Assembly (NCBI RefSeq): GCF_041206865.1
Contig: NZ_JBGEDP010000001.1
Location: 1,116,001-1,180,000 of the forward strand
Direction of reading: 5' to 3'
DNA: 64,000 nucleotides
From: Mycobacterium sp. HUMS_12744610
GTDB lineage: Bacteria; Actinomycetota; Actinomycetes; Mycobacteriales; Mycobacteriaceae
A model generated the notes under the pieces. That model had not been told where the DNA came from, made no database searches, and saw only the letters and a list, made by a program, of their open reading frames with translations. Of the stretch, positions 50,012 to 58,219 are shown in pieces. Positions within the stretch are counted from its first letter, which is position 1; every line of letters starts with the position of its first letter. Made by a program: the position numbers and the translations under genes.

Positions 50012-50027
50012 GAGGAAAGCGATCACA

Positions 50028-50495
50028 GTGCTGAGAGACATTTCCGAGGTCATCGACGACTACGCCGGCCGTTCCCGCACCGTGCTGCAGTACGGCCTGA
50101 CCACCAAACGCCTTGTCGACGAGGCGAAAAAGCCCGGCTTCTCCGCCGAAAGCTGGGCGCCACTGGCCACGCTGGTGGCCACCGACGAGTTCGAGCGTGT
50201 CGGCGCCTTCAAGGAAGTGATGGACTGGCCCGCCTACGTCGACTTCCTGACAAACTGGGCGACGTCCTCGGAGTGGGAATGTTCGCTGCGGCGCATCACC
50301 GAGACGCCCGACGCGGTGTTCCTCGAGCTCGAAGAGCGCAGCCGCATCGGCGAATTCGCCAACTCGGTCAACTCGCTGTCGGTCTACGCGTTCGACGACG
50401 CCGGCAAGATCCGGCATATCGACCTGTACCTGCAGATGGAGCTGCCGCCCGCCGAGATGCTGAAAAGCTTCGAAAGAGCCGAGACCTCGGAATGA
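50028..50495 (+). CDS. NTF2/SnoaL-like small protein
   Basis: A 155-residue protein with GTG start after AGAGGAAAG. It contains a helical N-terminus (RSRTVLQYGLTTKRLVDEAK), a strand-rich middle (SLRRITETPDAVFLELEERS) and a final strand with helix (KIRHIDLYLQMELPPAEML). The pattern fits the SnoaL/NTF2 fold. It is the second such gene after the Rieske alpha subunit, and its stop overlaps the start of a P450-tail relic. It may be an isomerase, dehydratase or small oxygenase subunit. Confidence 0.75.
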   Translation: MLRDISEVIDDYAGRSRTVLQYGLTTKRLVDEAKKPGFSAESWAPLATLVATDEFERVGAFKEVMDWPAYVDFLTNWATSSEWECSLRRITETPDAVFLELEERSRIGEFANSVNSLSVYAFDDAGKIRHIDLYLQMELPPAEMLKSFERAETSE

Positions 50496-50605
50496 CCGAC
50501 ATCGACTCCGTCGACGTGTTCGCCGACAACGAGCTGCCGGCCGACCCGTACCTGCCGACGTTCATCCTGCGTGGGCCCACGCGGCTGCACATCCGCTTCG
50601 AATAG
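50492..50605 (+). pseudogene. Cytochrome P450 C-terminal relic, 37 codons
   Basis: A short frame from ATG at 50492 (overlapping the preceding stop) encodes MTDIDSVDVFADNELPAD, then PYLPTFILRGPTRLHIRFE. The last segment matches the end of the P450 at 43985 (YVPTYILRGLTELHLEF), but the rest of a P450, including the haem loop, is absent. It seems to be the tail of a deleted P450 gene left in the operon. Because it is still in a coupled reading frame it might be translated, but no function is expected. Confidence 0.62.
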
Positions 50606-50616
50606 GGTTCGGGCTT

Positions 50617-51372
50617 ATGCCTTTCGAGGGAACCACCGCGATCGTCACCGGTGGCGCATCGGGCTTGGGCCTGGCGATCGCCGAGGCGCTCGTCGCGCGC
50701 GGCGCCAGCGTCGCGATCTTCGACGTCCAGCGCGACCAGTTGGCCGCCGAGGTGGCCCGCCTGCGCGCCGGGGGCGCCAAGGTCAGCGGCCACGCCGTCG
50801 ACGTCTCCGACCGCGGCCAGGTCCGGGCCGCCGTGGACGAGGTGCGCGCCGAACTCGGTCCGGTGCTGATCCTGGTCAACAACGCCGGCATCGAACAGTT
50901 CGGCAAGTTCGCCGAGATCACCGACGACCAATGGGACGCCGTCATGGCCGTCAACCTGCGCGGGCCGTTCATCTGCAGCCAGGAGGTGCTGCCGGACATG
51001 ACGGCCGCCAAATGGGGCCGCATCGTGAACATCTCGTCGTCGAGCGCGCAGGGTGGCCAGGCGCGCATGGCGGCCTATGTCAGCTCCAAGGCCGGGCTGA
51101 TCGGCCTCACCAAGAGCCTGGCGCTCGAGCTGGGCCCCAAGGGCATCACCGTCAACACCGTGCCGCCCGGCATGGTGGTCACCCCGATGCTGGAAAAGGC
51201 CATCGCCGAGGGGCGGTTCACCGCCAGCCTCGAGCACTTCGCCTCCATCACGCCCGTGCGCCGGGCCGGCCGGCCCGAGGACATCGCCAACGCCGTAACC
51301 TTTCTGTGCGCCGACGAATCCTCTTACATCACCGGCCAAGTCATCCCCGTCAACGGAGGCCGCAGGACATGA
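50617..51372 (+). CDS. Short-chain dehydrogenase/reductase
   Basis: A 251-residue classical SDR. TGGASGLG is at about residues 11-18, NNAG in ILVNNAGIEQ, the catalytic Ser in NISSSSAQ, and YVSSK gives the Tyr-Lys pair. VIPVNGG is the C-terminal block. Its stop overlaps the start of the next gene. In the Rieske operon it may oxidise the cis-diol or hydroxyl formed by the oxygenase, a common arrangement. Confidence 0.88.
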   Translation: MPFEGTTAIVTGGASGLGLAIAEALVARGASVAIFDVQRDQLAAEVARLRAGGAKVSGHAVDVSDRGQVRAAVDEVRAELGPVLILVNNAGIEQFGKFAEITDDQWDAVMAVNLRGPFICSQEVLPDMTAAKWGRIVNISSSSAQGGQARMAAYVSSKAGLIGLTKSLALELGPKGITVNTVPPGMVVTPMLEKAIAEGRFTASLEHFASITPVRRAGRPEDIANAVTFLCADESSYITGQVIPVNGGRRT

Positions 51373-51962
51373 CCACCCCCGAACAGCGCCTGCAACCGCT
51401 ACCCGCCGAGCAGTGGGGCGACGCGGAATACGCCGCGTTCGGTGCCCTGCTCGGTCTGCCGGGCGACCAGGTGCCCAGGGCCGGCTCGGGGGAGCCCTTC
51501 GATCCGTTGCGGTTCGACATCATCGGGCTGCTGGCGCGCCACCCGAAGATGGCCCGCACGTTCTTGACGTTCAACGGGTTTCTGCTGCAACGGGGCGAAT
51601 TGCCGGCACGGCTGCGCGAGCTGGTGATTCTCCGGGTGGCGCAGACCCGGCGGTCGGCCTACGAATGGGGACAGCACGTCAGAATGGCCGAGCGACATGA
51701 CATTACCGCGGACGACATCACGCGTCTGGCCGCCGGTAACGAGGGCTTCGAGGGCACGGACCGCCTGGTGCTGGAGGCGGCCGACGAGATGCTCGCCAAG
51801 GGGCACGCACGGTGGGAGACCTGGCAGGCGTTGACCGATACCCTCGGCGAGCACGCCGCGATGGAGTTCATCTTCGTCGTCGGCGTCTACGTGCTCTCGG
51901 CGATGGCATTCGAGACCTGGCGGTTGCCGCCGGTGCCGGGCAGCGCGCCGCTGCCCGACTGA
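51369..51962 (+). CDS. Carboxymuconolactone decarboxylase / AhpD-like protein
   Basis: A 197-residue all-helical protein (ARHPKMARTFLTFNGFLLQR, ARLRELVILRVAQTRRSAYE, GQHVRMAERH). As in the paralogue at 37355, no CxxC redox pair is present. The ATG overlaps the SDR stop (ATGA). The 3' end overlaps by 76 bases the end of the 6PGDH-like gene on the other strand. Its role in the oxygenase operon may be removal of a carboxyl group from a ring-opened product, by analogy only. Confidence 0.84.
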   Translation: MTTPEQRLQPLPAEQWGDAEYAAFGALLGLPGDQVPRAGSGEPFDPLRFDIIGLLARHPKMARTFLTFNGFLLQRGELPARLRELVILRVAQTRRSAYEWGQHVRMAERHDITADDITRLAAGNEGFEGTDRLVLEAADEMLAKGHARWETWQALTDTLGEHAAMEFIFVVGVYVLSAMAFETWRLPPVPGSAPLPD

Positions 51963-52759
51963 CCGTTCCGGTCGATGCCGATAGCCGTGATGACGTCGTC
52001 CAGCACACCGAGGCCGGTGCCGAGTTCCCCGGCTACGCGGCGCACCACGGCCACGTCTTTGGCGACGAACTCGCCGACCATCTCACCGAATGCGGCCACG
52101 GAGCCCCTCGCCGCGACCAGGCTCAGCACCCGGCTGCTCGCGCTGCCATGGGCCAGCGCTTCCAGCAGCACCGGCTCCGGCAGGCCGATGCGCTCACCCA
52201 ACCGAACCGATTCCCCAAGCAGGCCAATGTGCCCCGCGAACAGCGCGTTGTTGACCAGCTTCACCTTCTGTCCGGCGCCGCAGGGTCCGACGTGCAGGAC
52301 CGGATCGCCGTAGCACGCCAGCACCGGTCGCACCCGTGCCACCGCGTCGTCGGGACCGCCCACGAACAGCGTGACCCCGCCAACCGCGATGTCGTGCGGG
52401 CCGCCGCTGAGGGGGGCGTCCACGACGTCGACGCCGTCGGCGCGCGCGACGATCGCCTCCATCGTCCTCGGGCTCGCGGTGGTGTGCACCACCAGCGCCG
52501 AGCCCGGCGCCATGGCCGCCGGCAGCGCGCTGTCCAGGCACACCTCGCGCACCTGTTCGTCGGTGAACACGCACAGCACCACGACGTCGGCCTGCGCGGC
52601 CGCTGCGGTCACATCCGCAACCGCGCTGGCGCCGAGTGTCTCGAGATCGCTGCGCTTCTCGGCGCCGCGGCCCACGGCCCGGACGTCGTGACCGGCAGCG
52701 ACGAGCCGGGCCACCATGGGCCGCCCCATCCGGCCCGCACCGACGAACCCGACCCTCAC
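51887..52759 (-). CDS. 6PGDH-like / 3-hydroxyisobutyrate dehydrogenase family protein
   Basis: A 290-residue beta-hydroxyacid dehydrogenase. GFVGAGRMGRPM is the N-terminal NAD(P) turn, DAPLSGGPHDIAVGG the substrate-binding block, and KLVNNALFAGHIG contains the catalytic Lys with the conserved Asn pair. The last 20 residues (GTGGNRQVSNAIAEST) run over the end of the convergent gene and look like an extension. It is last in the operon from 57698 and is coupled (ATGA) to a similar dehydrogenase gene. It would oxidise a 3-hydroxy acid. Confidence 0.84.
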   Translation of the reverse strand: MRVGFVGAGRMGRPMVARLVAAGHDVRAVGRGAEKRSDLETLGASAVADVTAAAAQADVVVLCVFTDEQVREVCLDSALPAAMAPGSALVVHTTASPRTMEAIVARADGVDVVDAPLSGGPHDIAVGGVTLFVGGPDDAVARVRPVLACYGDPVLHVGPCGAGQKVKLVNNALFAGHIGLLGESVRLGERIGLPEPVLLEALAHGSASSRVLSLVAARGSVAAFGEMVGEFVAKDVAVVRRVAGELGTGLGVLDDVITAIGIDRNGQSGSGALPGTGGNRQVSNAIAEST

Positions 52760-53571
52760 CGGGGATGGCCCATCAGCGCCAGCGTGGCGTCCGCGGCGGC
52801 GAGCACGGCCCCGGCGTCTCCCGCGGCCCGGCCGGCGAGGTCGACGACGAGCCGGACGTCCTTCTGCAGCAGCGCTCCGGCCACACCGGCGAGTCGTTCG
52901 AGGCCCCCGATGCCGCCGAGTGCGTTGAGCGCGAAGCTGTTTCCGCTGCTGCGGGAGACGACCTCGCTGAGGCGGTCGGGGTCGACACCGAGCGCGCGGG
53001 CCAGCGACAGGGCGGTGGCCGCAGTGCCGAGGTTGGCGGTAAACAGCAGGTTGTTGAGCAGCTTGGTGGTCTGGCCAGAGCCCAACTCGCCGAGGTAGAC
53101 GACCGGATCGGCATAGGTTTCGAAAACCGGGCGGCAGCGCTCGACCACGCCGGCGTCACCGCCGGCCATCACCAGCAGCCGGCCCGCGGCCGCCGCAAGG
53201 CCGCCGCCGCTCACCGGCGCGTCGACGACCGAAACCCCCTGCGCAGCGGCTATCTTCGCCAGCTCGCGGCAGGTGTCGGGGTGTACGGTGCTGTGCACCG
53301 CGATGACGCTGCCCGGCTTCATCGAAGCCAGCAAGCCGTTCTCGCCGCAGCCGACCTCGTAGACGTCGGCGTCGCCCACTACGCACAGGCACGCCAGATC
53401 ACAGGCCGCGCCGAGCTCGGCCGGTGATCTGGCCACCGTCGCCGCGGTGTCGGCGAACTGCTCGAGCGTCGCGGGATTGCGCGCCCACAGCATCGTCGGG
53501 TGGCCGCCCTCGACGATCCGGCGTGCCATGGGCCCACCCTGGCTGCCCAGTCCGATGAATCCGACCCTCAT
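52756..53571 (-). CDS. 6PGDH-like / 3-hydroxyisobutyrate dehydrogenase family protein
   Basis: A 271-residue paralogue of the preceding entry: GFIGLGSQGGPMARR (NAD(P) binding), DAPVSGGGLAAAAGR, and KLLNNLLFTANLG with the catalytic Lys. The ATG at 53571 overlaps the stop of the hydrolase gene. Two adjacent members with only partial similarity suggest two different hydroxy acids or a heteromeric enzyme. A third, damaged member lies at 61889-62707. Confidence 0.87.
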   Translation of the reverse strand: MRVGFIGLGSQGGPMARRIVEGGHPTMLWARNPATLEQFADTAATVARSPAELGAACDLACLCVVGDADVYEVGCGENGLLASMKPGSVIAVHSTVHPDTCRELAKIAAAQGVSVVDAPVSGGGLAAAAGRLLVMAGGDAGVVERCRPVFETYADPVVYLGELGSGQTTKLLNNLLFTANLGTAATALSLARALGVDPDRLSEVVSRSSGNSFALNALGGIGGLERLAGVAGALLQKDVRLVVDLAGRAAGDAGAVLAAADATLALMGHPR

Positions 53572-54446
53572 CCGGAACCCCCGTTCGGCGAGTGCGCGGC
53601 CACGCATTCGTGGGCGAAGGAGAGGACTTTCGCGTGGTAGTCCGCCGCGGTGTGGCCGAGGCTGAGGTTGTGCCCCGCGCCTCGCTGGCGGTGGACGGTG
53701 AACCGTGGCGCCCCGGAGAACAAGGCCGCGATCTCGTCCATCGCCGAGTCGTCGTTCTGCCAGACCTTTTCGTGATCGGCGATGCTGAACTGCACGGGGA
53801 TGCGCACGGCGGGGGCGAGTGCGGCGAAGTCGCGGCGGACCCAGTCCGCGACCATGTGTTCCTCGTAGGCCGGTGCCGTCGGCGACACCGTGGCGCCGTT
53901 CAGGACCTCGGGCGGGTAGAGCTCCTCCGGGTGCCACAGCAGTTCGCGCAGCCCGGCCGGACGGCGTTCGCGCGTCGCGGCTTTCAGGATGTCGCGGGCC
54001 TCGGGGTGGTACTGCCGGCCGGTGCCGGCCAGTTCCATGCCCAGCAAGCCCGCGCCGCGCTCGTCGGCGCCCATCCGCACCGCGAGTTCGCAACCACCGG
54101 AGTGACCCATGAGGAACACCCCTGCGCCGCGTGGCCGTTCCCCCAGGATGCGATCCACCGCCCCGTAGGCGAGGGCGACCCGTTGCTCCGGCCGGGCCAT
54201 CGCCTCGGGGTAGGGCGCCGAGCTGCCGTAGCCGGGCCGGTCGAGCGCCACGACGGTGAATCCCGCTGCCGCACCGGACCGTAACAACGACGACGACGGG
54301 TGGCCCGGGCAGTCGAAATACATTGCCGTGGTGCCGCCGCCGTGGATGGCCACGATCACGGCTTTGGGCGACTCGGCCTCGGCGACCAGCGCCGACAGCG
54401 GCACCCCGTCGACGATGACGAGCCGCGGCCGCACTGCCTGGTTCAT
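53568..54446 (-). CDS. Alpha/beta hydrolase
   Basis: A 292-residue alpha/beta-hydrolase. AIHGGGTT is the oxyanion region (HGGG type), DRPGYGSSAP follows, the nucleophile Ser is in MGHSGGCELA, and the base His in GAGHNLS near residue 265. The acid is probably the Asp in SIADHEKVW. It overlaps the Ltp/DUF35 gene upstream and the dehydrogenase gene downstream by four bases each, so it belongs to the same operon. It may be a thioesterase or esterase. Confidence 0.84.
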   Translation of the reverse strand: MNQAVRPRLVIVDGVPLSALVAEAESPKAVIVAIHGGGTTAMYFDCPGHPSSSLLRSGAAAGFTVVALDRPGYGSSAPYPEAMARPEQRVALAYGAVDRILGERPRGAGVFLMGHSGGCELAVRMGADERGAGLLGMELAGTGRQYHPEARDILKAATRERRPAGLRELLWHPEELYPPEVLNGATVSPTAPAYEEHMVADWVRRDFAALAPAVRIPVQFSIADHEKVWQNDDSAMDEIAALFSGAPRFTVHRQRGAGHNLSLGHTAADYHAKVLSFAHECVAAHSPNGGSG

Positions 54447-56104
54447 GTGTCCGACCGCAGCAGCAGCACGCCGCTGGGGGTGAGGCCGCCGCTGCTCACC
54501 ACGCCGACGCGGGCGTCGGCGACCTGCCGGTCGCCGGCCTCGCCGCGCAGTTGGGTGACCGCTTCGTGGATGAGTCCCATGCCGTGGGTGCGGCCGTGCG
54601 AGAGCTGGCCGCCGTGGGTGTTGAGGGGCAGCTGGCCGTCGCGGGCGATGTTCTTGCCGCCGTCCAGGAAGTCCTTGGCCTCACCGATCCCGCAGAAGCC
54701 CAGCGCCTCGATCCAGGACAGGCAGTTCATGGTGAACCCGTCGTAGAGTTCGGCGACGTCGACATCGCTGGGCCGCAGCGACGTTCGTGTCCACACGTGG
54801 GCGGCCTGGCCCAGGACCTGCGGTTCGTGGGTCAACGTGCTCTGGTCCCAGTCAATCCGTTCGACGATCTGCGTTCCGACGGCCTCCACCAGGACGGGTG
54901 GCTTGGCCAGGTCCCGGGCGGCGTCGACGGCGGAGACGATGACGGCGATCGCGCCGTCGCAGGGCACGTCGCAGTCGTACAAACCGAACGGCGTGGTGAT
55001 GGGCCGCGCGTTCAGGTAGTCGTCCATCGTCATCGGCGACCGATACACGGCGGTCGGGTTCAGCTCGGCGTTGGCTCGCTGGTTCAGCGCGATCCAGCCC
55101 AGCGTCTCTTTCGTGGTGCCGTAACGGTGAAAGTGCCGCTGCGCGTTCATCGCCAGTGTGTGCGCGGCCGACGTGGCGCCGAACGGGTACATCCAGCCGG
55201 CCATGCGTCCCATGGACGGCGCGATCTTGCCCTGTTTCATCAGCTCGTTGAACGTCGCTTCCCACAGCGTCCGGAAGCACAGCACGTGGCGCGCCAGTCC
55301 GCCGGCGACCGCGAGCATTGCGGCGATCACCGACCCGCCCGGCCCGAACGTCTCGATGCCGCCGTTGTGCCAGGTCGGCCGGATGCCCAGCGCCGCCTCC
55401 AGCGCGGTCACCCCGCCCTCGCCGAATCCGCCGAGGTTCCCGCCGCCGGGGTAGGTGGACAACCCGTCGATGTCGGCGAACGTCAAGCCCGCGTCGGCGA
55501 TGGCCGCCTCGCAGGCCTGCACGGTCAGCGAGAGCGGCGGTTCCATCAACCGGCGCCCGATCGGCGACATGCCGATGCCGGTTAGGGCGACCTTGTCCTC
55601 GAACTTCTCCGCGGTCAGCATGGGCCGGACGTGCTCGGAAAAGCGTTCCGGCGCAATCTCGTCGACGGGCAGCGGGCCGGGCGCGGCGTCGGCGACCGGT
55701 CGGAACAGCGGAAGCCACACATCCTCGTGTTGCTCGAAGAGGACCTCCAACTGCTGGCCGAGTTCGAGCCCGTCGGCGTCGCATTCGACGATGTTGGTGG
55801 TCAGCCGGATGCGCGGATCCTCGACGAGGGCCACCTGCGCGACCACGTACGGCGCCGGCATGCCGGGCAGGCTGAACCGGTGGTTCACCGTGAACCCGGC
55901 CAGCGTCGCCCTGCCGGAGACGGCCCGGATCCCCATGTCACGGGATCGGCAGTACCGGCACACCGGGGCCGGCGGGTGGATCAGCGATGCGCACGCCCGG
56001 CATTCCTGCAGCCGCAACGCGCCGTCGGCGCCCGACGTCCAGAAGAACTCGTTGTCCTGCGTGACCAGCGGCAGGGGCCGGCCGGTCAACGCGTGAAACC
56101 CCAT
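54443..56104 (-). CDS. DUF35 OB-fold/zinc-ribbon fused to thiolase-fold (Ltp-like) protein
   Basis: A 553-residue fusion. Residues about 1-140 are a DUF35 protein with a zinc ribbon (LQECRACASL and PVCRYCRSRD, four Cys) and an OB fold. The rest, from KVALTGIGMSPIGRR, is a thiolase-fold lipid-transfer-like domain. Where thiolases have their nucleophilic Cys the sequence reads ETFGPGGSV, so Claisen chemistry is unlikely. NTHGGQLSHGRTHGMG is the typical Ltp C-terminal block. In steroid catabolism the separate proteins Ltp2 and a DUF35 protein form a retro-aldolase that removes a side chain from CoA esters; this looks like a single-chain version. Substrate unknown. Confidence 0.85.
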   Translation of the reverse strand: MGFHALTGRPLPLVTQDNEFFWTSGADGALRLQECRACASLIHPPAPVCRYCRSRDMGIRAVSGRATLAGFTVNHRFSLPGMPAPYVVAQVALVEDPRIRLTTNIVECDADGLELGQQLEVLFEQHEDVWLPLFRPVADAAPGPLPVDEIAPERFSEHVRPMLTAEKFEDKVALTGIGMSPIGRRLMEPPLSLTVQACEAAIADAGLTFADIDGLSTYPGGGNLGGFGEGGVTALEAALGIRPTWHNGGIETFGPGGSVIAAMLAVAGGLARHVLCFRTLWEATFNELMKQGKIAPSMGRMAGWMYPFGATSAAHTLAMNAQRHFHRYGTTKETLGWIALNQRANAELNPTAVYRSPMTMDDYLNARPITTPFGLYDCDVPCDGAIAVIVSAVDAARDLAKPPVLVEAVGTQIVERIDWDQSTLTHEPQVLGQAAHVWTRTSLRPSDVDVAELYDGFTMNCLSWIEALGFCGIGEAKDFLDGGKNIARDGQLPLNTHGGQLSHGRTHGMGLIHEAVTQLRGEAGDRQVADARVGVVSSGGLTPSGVLLLRSDT

Positions 56105-56394
56105 TCGGCTTCGTTGGACTCGACTTTGAGGTGCGCGGCCGGGTCCTCGTCCCCGTTCAGCGGCGGCGGCACGTCGTCGGGCCGGCGGTCGTCGAGTTCC
56201 ATGATCGCGTGCACCGGGCAGTCCATCAGAGCCCGCATGACGTCGTCGCGGTCGCTGGCGGCGACGGTACCGTCGCCGATCAGGCAGGCGTATCCCCAGT
56301 CGTCGAGCGAGAAGTAGCCCGGCGCGTGCTGGGCGCAGATGCCGAACCCGTCGCACAGGGTGCGGTCGAGGTGGATCTTCAGGGGTTTTGTCAT
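56086..56394 (-). CDS. Ferredoxin with C-terminal extension
   Basis: A 102-residue protein. The first 65 residues are a small ferredoxin (TLCDGFGICAQHAPGYF and MDCPVHAIMEL, three Cys), and the remaining 35 form a Pro/Asp-rich tail (DDRRPDDVPPPLNGDEDPAA). It overlaps the NuoF-like gene start side by four bases and the Ltp-fusion gene by 19. Such coupling suggests that the NuoF-like protein reduces this ferredoxin directly. The recipient could be any P450 or Rieske enzyme of the region. Confidence 0.88.
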   Translation of the reverse strand: MTKPLKIHLDRTLCDGFGICAQHAPGYFSLDDWGYACLIGDGTVAASDRDDVMRALMDCPVHAIMELDDRRPDDVPPPLNGDEDPAAHLKVESNEAEWGFTR

Positions 56395-57698
56395 GCCGGG
56401 GTCACCGCCTCGACCTCGTAGGGCCGTTCGGCCCGGAACGGGTCGACACGGCATGCCTCGCAGGCGTTGTCGAGATGGCGGGCGACTTCGTCCGGAAATC
56501 GGGCAAGCAGGCTCGCCGCCACGTTGGTCGCAGCGTCCAGCGTGGCGCAGGCACCGCGGCCGCGCAGCATCGCCGACCAGCGTTGCAGCCGGCCGACGTC
56601 TTCGGCGGTGGCGGCGCCGTCCCGCAGCGCGCCGGTGACCGCGGCCATCGCCGCGGTGCCGTTGAAGCACGAGCCGCACTGCCCGGCGTTCTCGCGGTCG
56701 AAGTAGGCCAGCACCGACGCGGCGACCGCGACCGGGCAGTCGTCGGTGAGCACCGCGATCGCCCCGCACCCCAGGCCGCTGCCGAGGCCGCGCAGCGTCT
56801 CGTGGTCCAGGGTGGCGTCCAGCACGCTGCGGTCGAGCAGCCCGGCGAAGTAACCGCCCAGCAGCGCGCCCCGCACCCGCTCGGACGAAATGCCGTGCAA
56901 GGCGAGGAGTTCGGCGAACGGCAGGCCGTGCGGGATCTCGTAGAGGCCGGGCTGCCGGCCCCCGCCGGTCAGGGTCGCCAGGAAGGTTCCGGGTGACAAC
57001 GAGGTGCCTAGCGAGCGGAACTCCGCCGCGCCGTGGCGCTGCAGGTGGGGCAGGTTGGCCAGGGTCTCGACATTGCTGACCAGGGTAGGGCGCCCGCCGA
57101 CGCCGGCTTCGAACGGTCGCGGCGGCTTGTCCGTCGGCTTGGCCGGGCCACCGTTGATGAAGCGGGTGACCGCGGTCTCCTCGCCGGCGATGTAGGTCGG
57201 CTCGACGTCCCACAACTCGACCGTGATGTCGCCCAGCGCAGCGGGTTCCAGTTCGGTCAGGGCGGTTTCGACGCTGCGCGCGGATTCCGGGTCGGAGACG
57301 TAGACGTGGGCGCGGTGGGTGCCCACCATCGCCGCGGCAAGCCGCAGCCCGTCGAGCACCAGGTGCGGCCGGTGCCGCAGCAACCAGCGGTCCTTGATCG
57401 AAGCCGGCTCGCCCTCTTCGCCGTTGGCGACCACGACGGCGCCCCGGCGGGCGCGCCCGTTGTCGCGCACCGCGCGCAGCTTGACCGCGAGCGGGAAGGC
57501 CGCACCGCCACGGCCCTGCAAACCGCTGCGCTCGACTTCGCCGAGCAGCTCGTCGGGGGCCGCAAGCGTTTGATAGCCGCCGCGCGCCCGGTATGTGGCG
57601 TAAGCCTCGCGCGCGCGGGCGGACTCGTCGCCGAGCAGCCGCGGCGCACACCCGGGCCATGCGGTGACCGTGATCGCCGGCGCGGCGCTGGTTTCCAT
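56391..57698 (-). CDS. NuoF-like NADH-oxidising flavo-iron-sulfur protein
   Basis: A 435-residue homologue of the complex I 51-kDa subunit. GRGGAAFP at 62-69 and NGEEGEPASIKDR bind FMN and NADH; the middle SLBB-type segment and the C-terminal Fe-S domain (GQCGSCFNG plus later Cys in RGACATLD and NACEACR) follow. No other complex I subunit genes are nearby. It is first in the operon with a ferredoxin gene, so it probably passes electrons from NADH to that ferredoxin, replacing the usual FAD-type ferredoxin reductase. The ATG at 57698 is chosen because the protein then starts at the family position. Confidence 0.87.
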   Translation of the reverse strand: METSAAPAITVTAWPGCAPRLLGDESARAREAYATYRARGGYQTLAAPDELLGEVERSGLQGRGGAAFPLAVKLRAVRDNGRARRGAVVVANGEEGEPASIKDRWLLRHRPHLVLDGLRLAAAMVGTHRAHVYVSDPESARSVETALTELEPAALGDITVELWDVEPTYIAGEETAVTRFINGGPAKPTDKPPRPFEAGVGGRPTLVSNVETLANLPHLQRHGAAEFRSLGTSLSPGTFLATLTGGGRQPGLYEIPHGLPFAELLALHGISSERVRGALLGGYFAGLLDRSVLDATLDHETLRGLGSGLGCGAIAVLTDDCPVAVAASVLAYFDRENAGQCGSCFNGTAAMAAVTGALRDGAATAEDVGRLQRWSAMLRGRGACATLDAATNVAASLLARFPDEVARHLDNACEACRVDPFRAERPYEVEAVTPA

Positions 57699-57740
57699 CA
57701 GCTGACTCCCAACGTCCCGGGCCGGGCTAACCTCGAGCAC

Positions 57741-58214
57741 ATGCGAACTGCCGTGGTGCGCGTCAATGTCGACCCGCCGGGTCTGCTGACTCCCGCACAA
57801 CTAGACGAGGGCATGGCGGCGCTCCTCGGGCTCGCCCGCGAACTGGGTGCCGACGTCGTCGACAACAATCTCGCGGCCATGCCGCCGGGCCGCCGGGAGG
57901 CGGAGCTGCTCATCGCCGGCGACGACGTGGCGGCCCTCACCGACCGGGCGATCAGCCTGTGCGCCAGAGCGTTCGGCACTGTGCCGGCCCCCGGGGTGGT
58001 CACCTACGTCAGCAGGGGCACCGACGACGACGCGCACGGTGTGCTCTCCGCGTTCGGTCTCACCGGCCAGATCGTTCGCACGCCCGGCGACGACGGCTTC
58101 GACATCGTCCACGTGACGCTGCGCGAGGCCGATCTCGACAGCATCCCGGAAAGCCGGATCCACACCGCGCTCGAGGCGTCGCTGAACTGCGAGGTTCACA
58201 TCCACACCGTGTGA
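57741..58214 (+). CDS. Conserved hypothetical protein, 157 aa
   Basis: I do not recognise a family. The sequence opens RTAVVRVNVDPPGLLTPAQL, has a middle part rich in Asp/Ala (ELLIAGDDVAALTDRAISLC) and ends in SLNCEVHIHTV. The pattern of alternating strands and helices suggests a compact alpha/beta protein without signal peptide. The ATG is 42 bases from the divergent NuoF-like gene start. Its stop is five bases before the stop of the convergent hydrolase gene. Codon pattern supports a real gene. Confidence 0.75.
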   Translation: MRTAVVRVNVDPPGLLTPAQLDEGMAALLGLARELGADVVDNNLAAMPPGRREAELLIAGDDVAALTDRAISLCARAFGTVPAPGVVTYVSRGTDDDAHGVLSAFGLTGQIVRTPGDDGFDIVHVTLREADLDSIPESRIHTALEASLNCEVHIHTV

Positions 58215-58219
58215 ACGCA

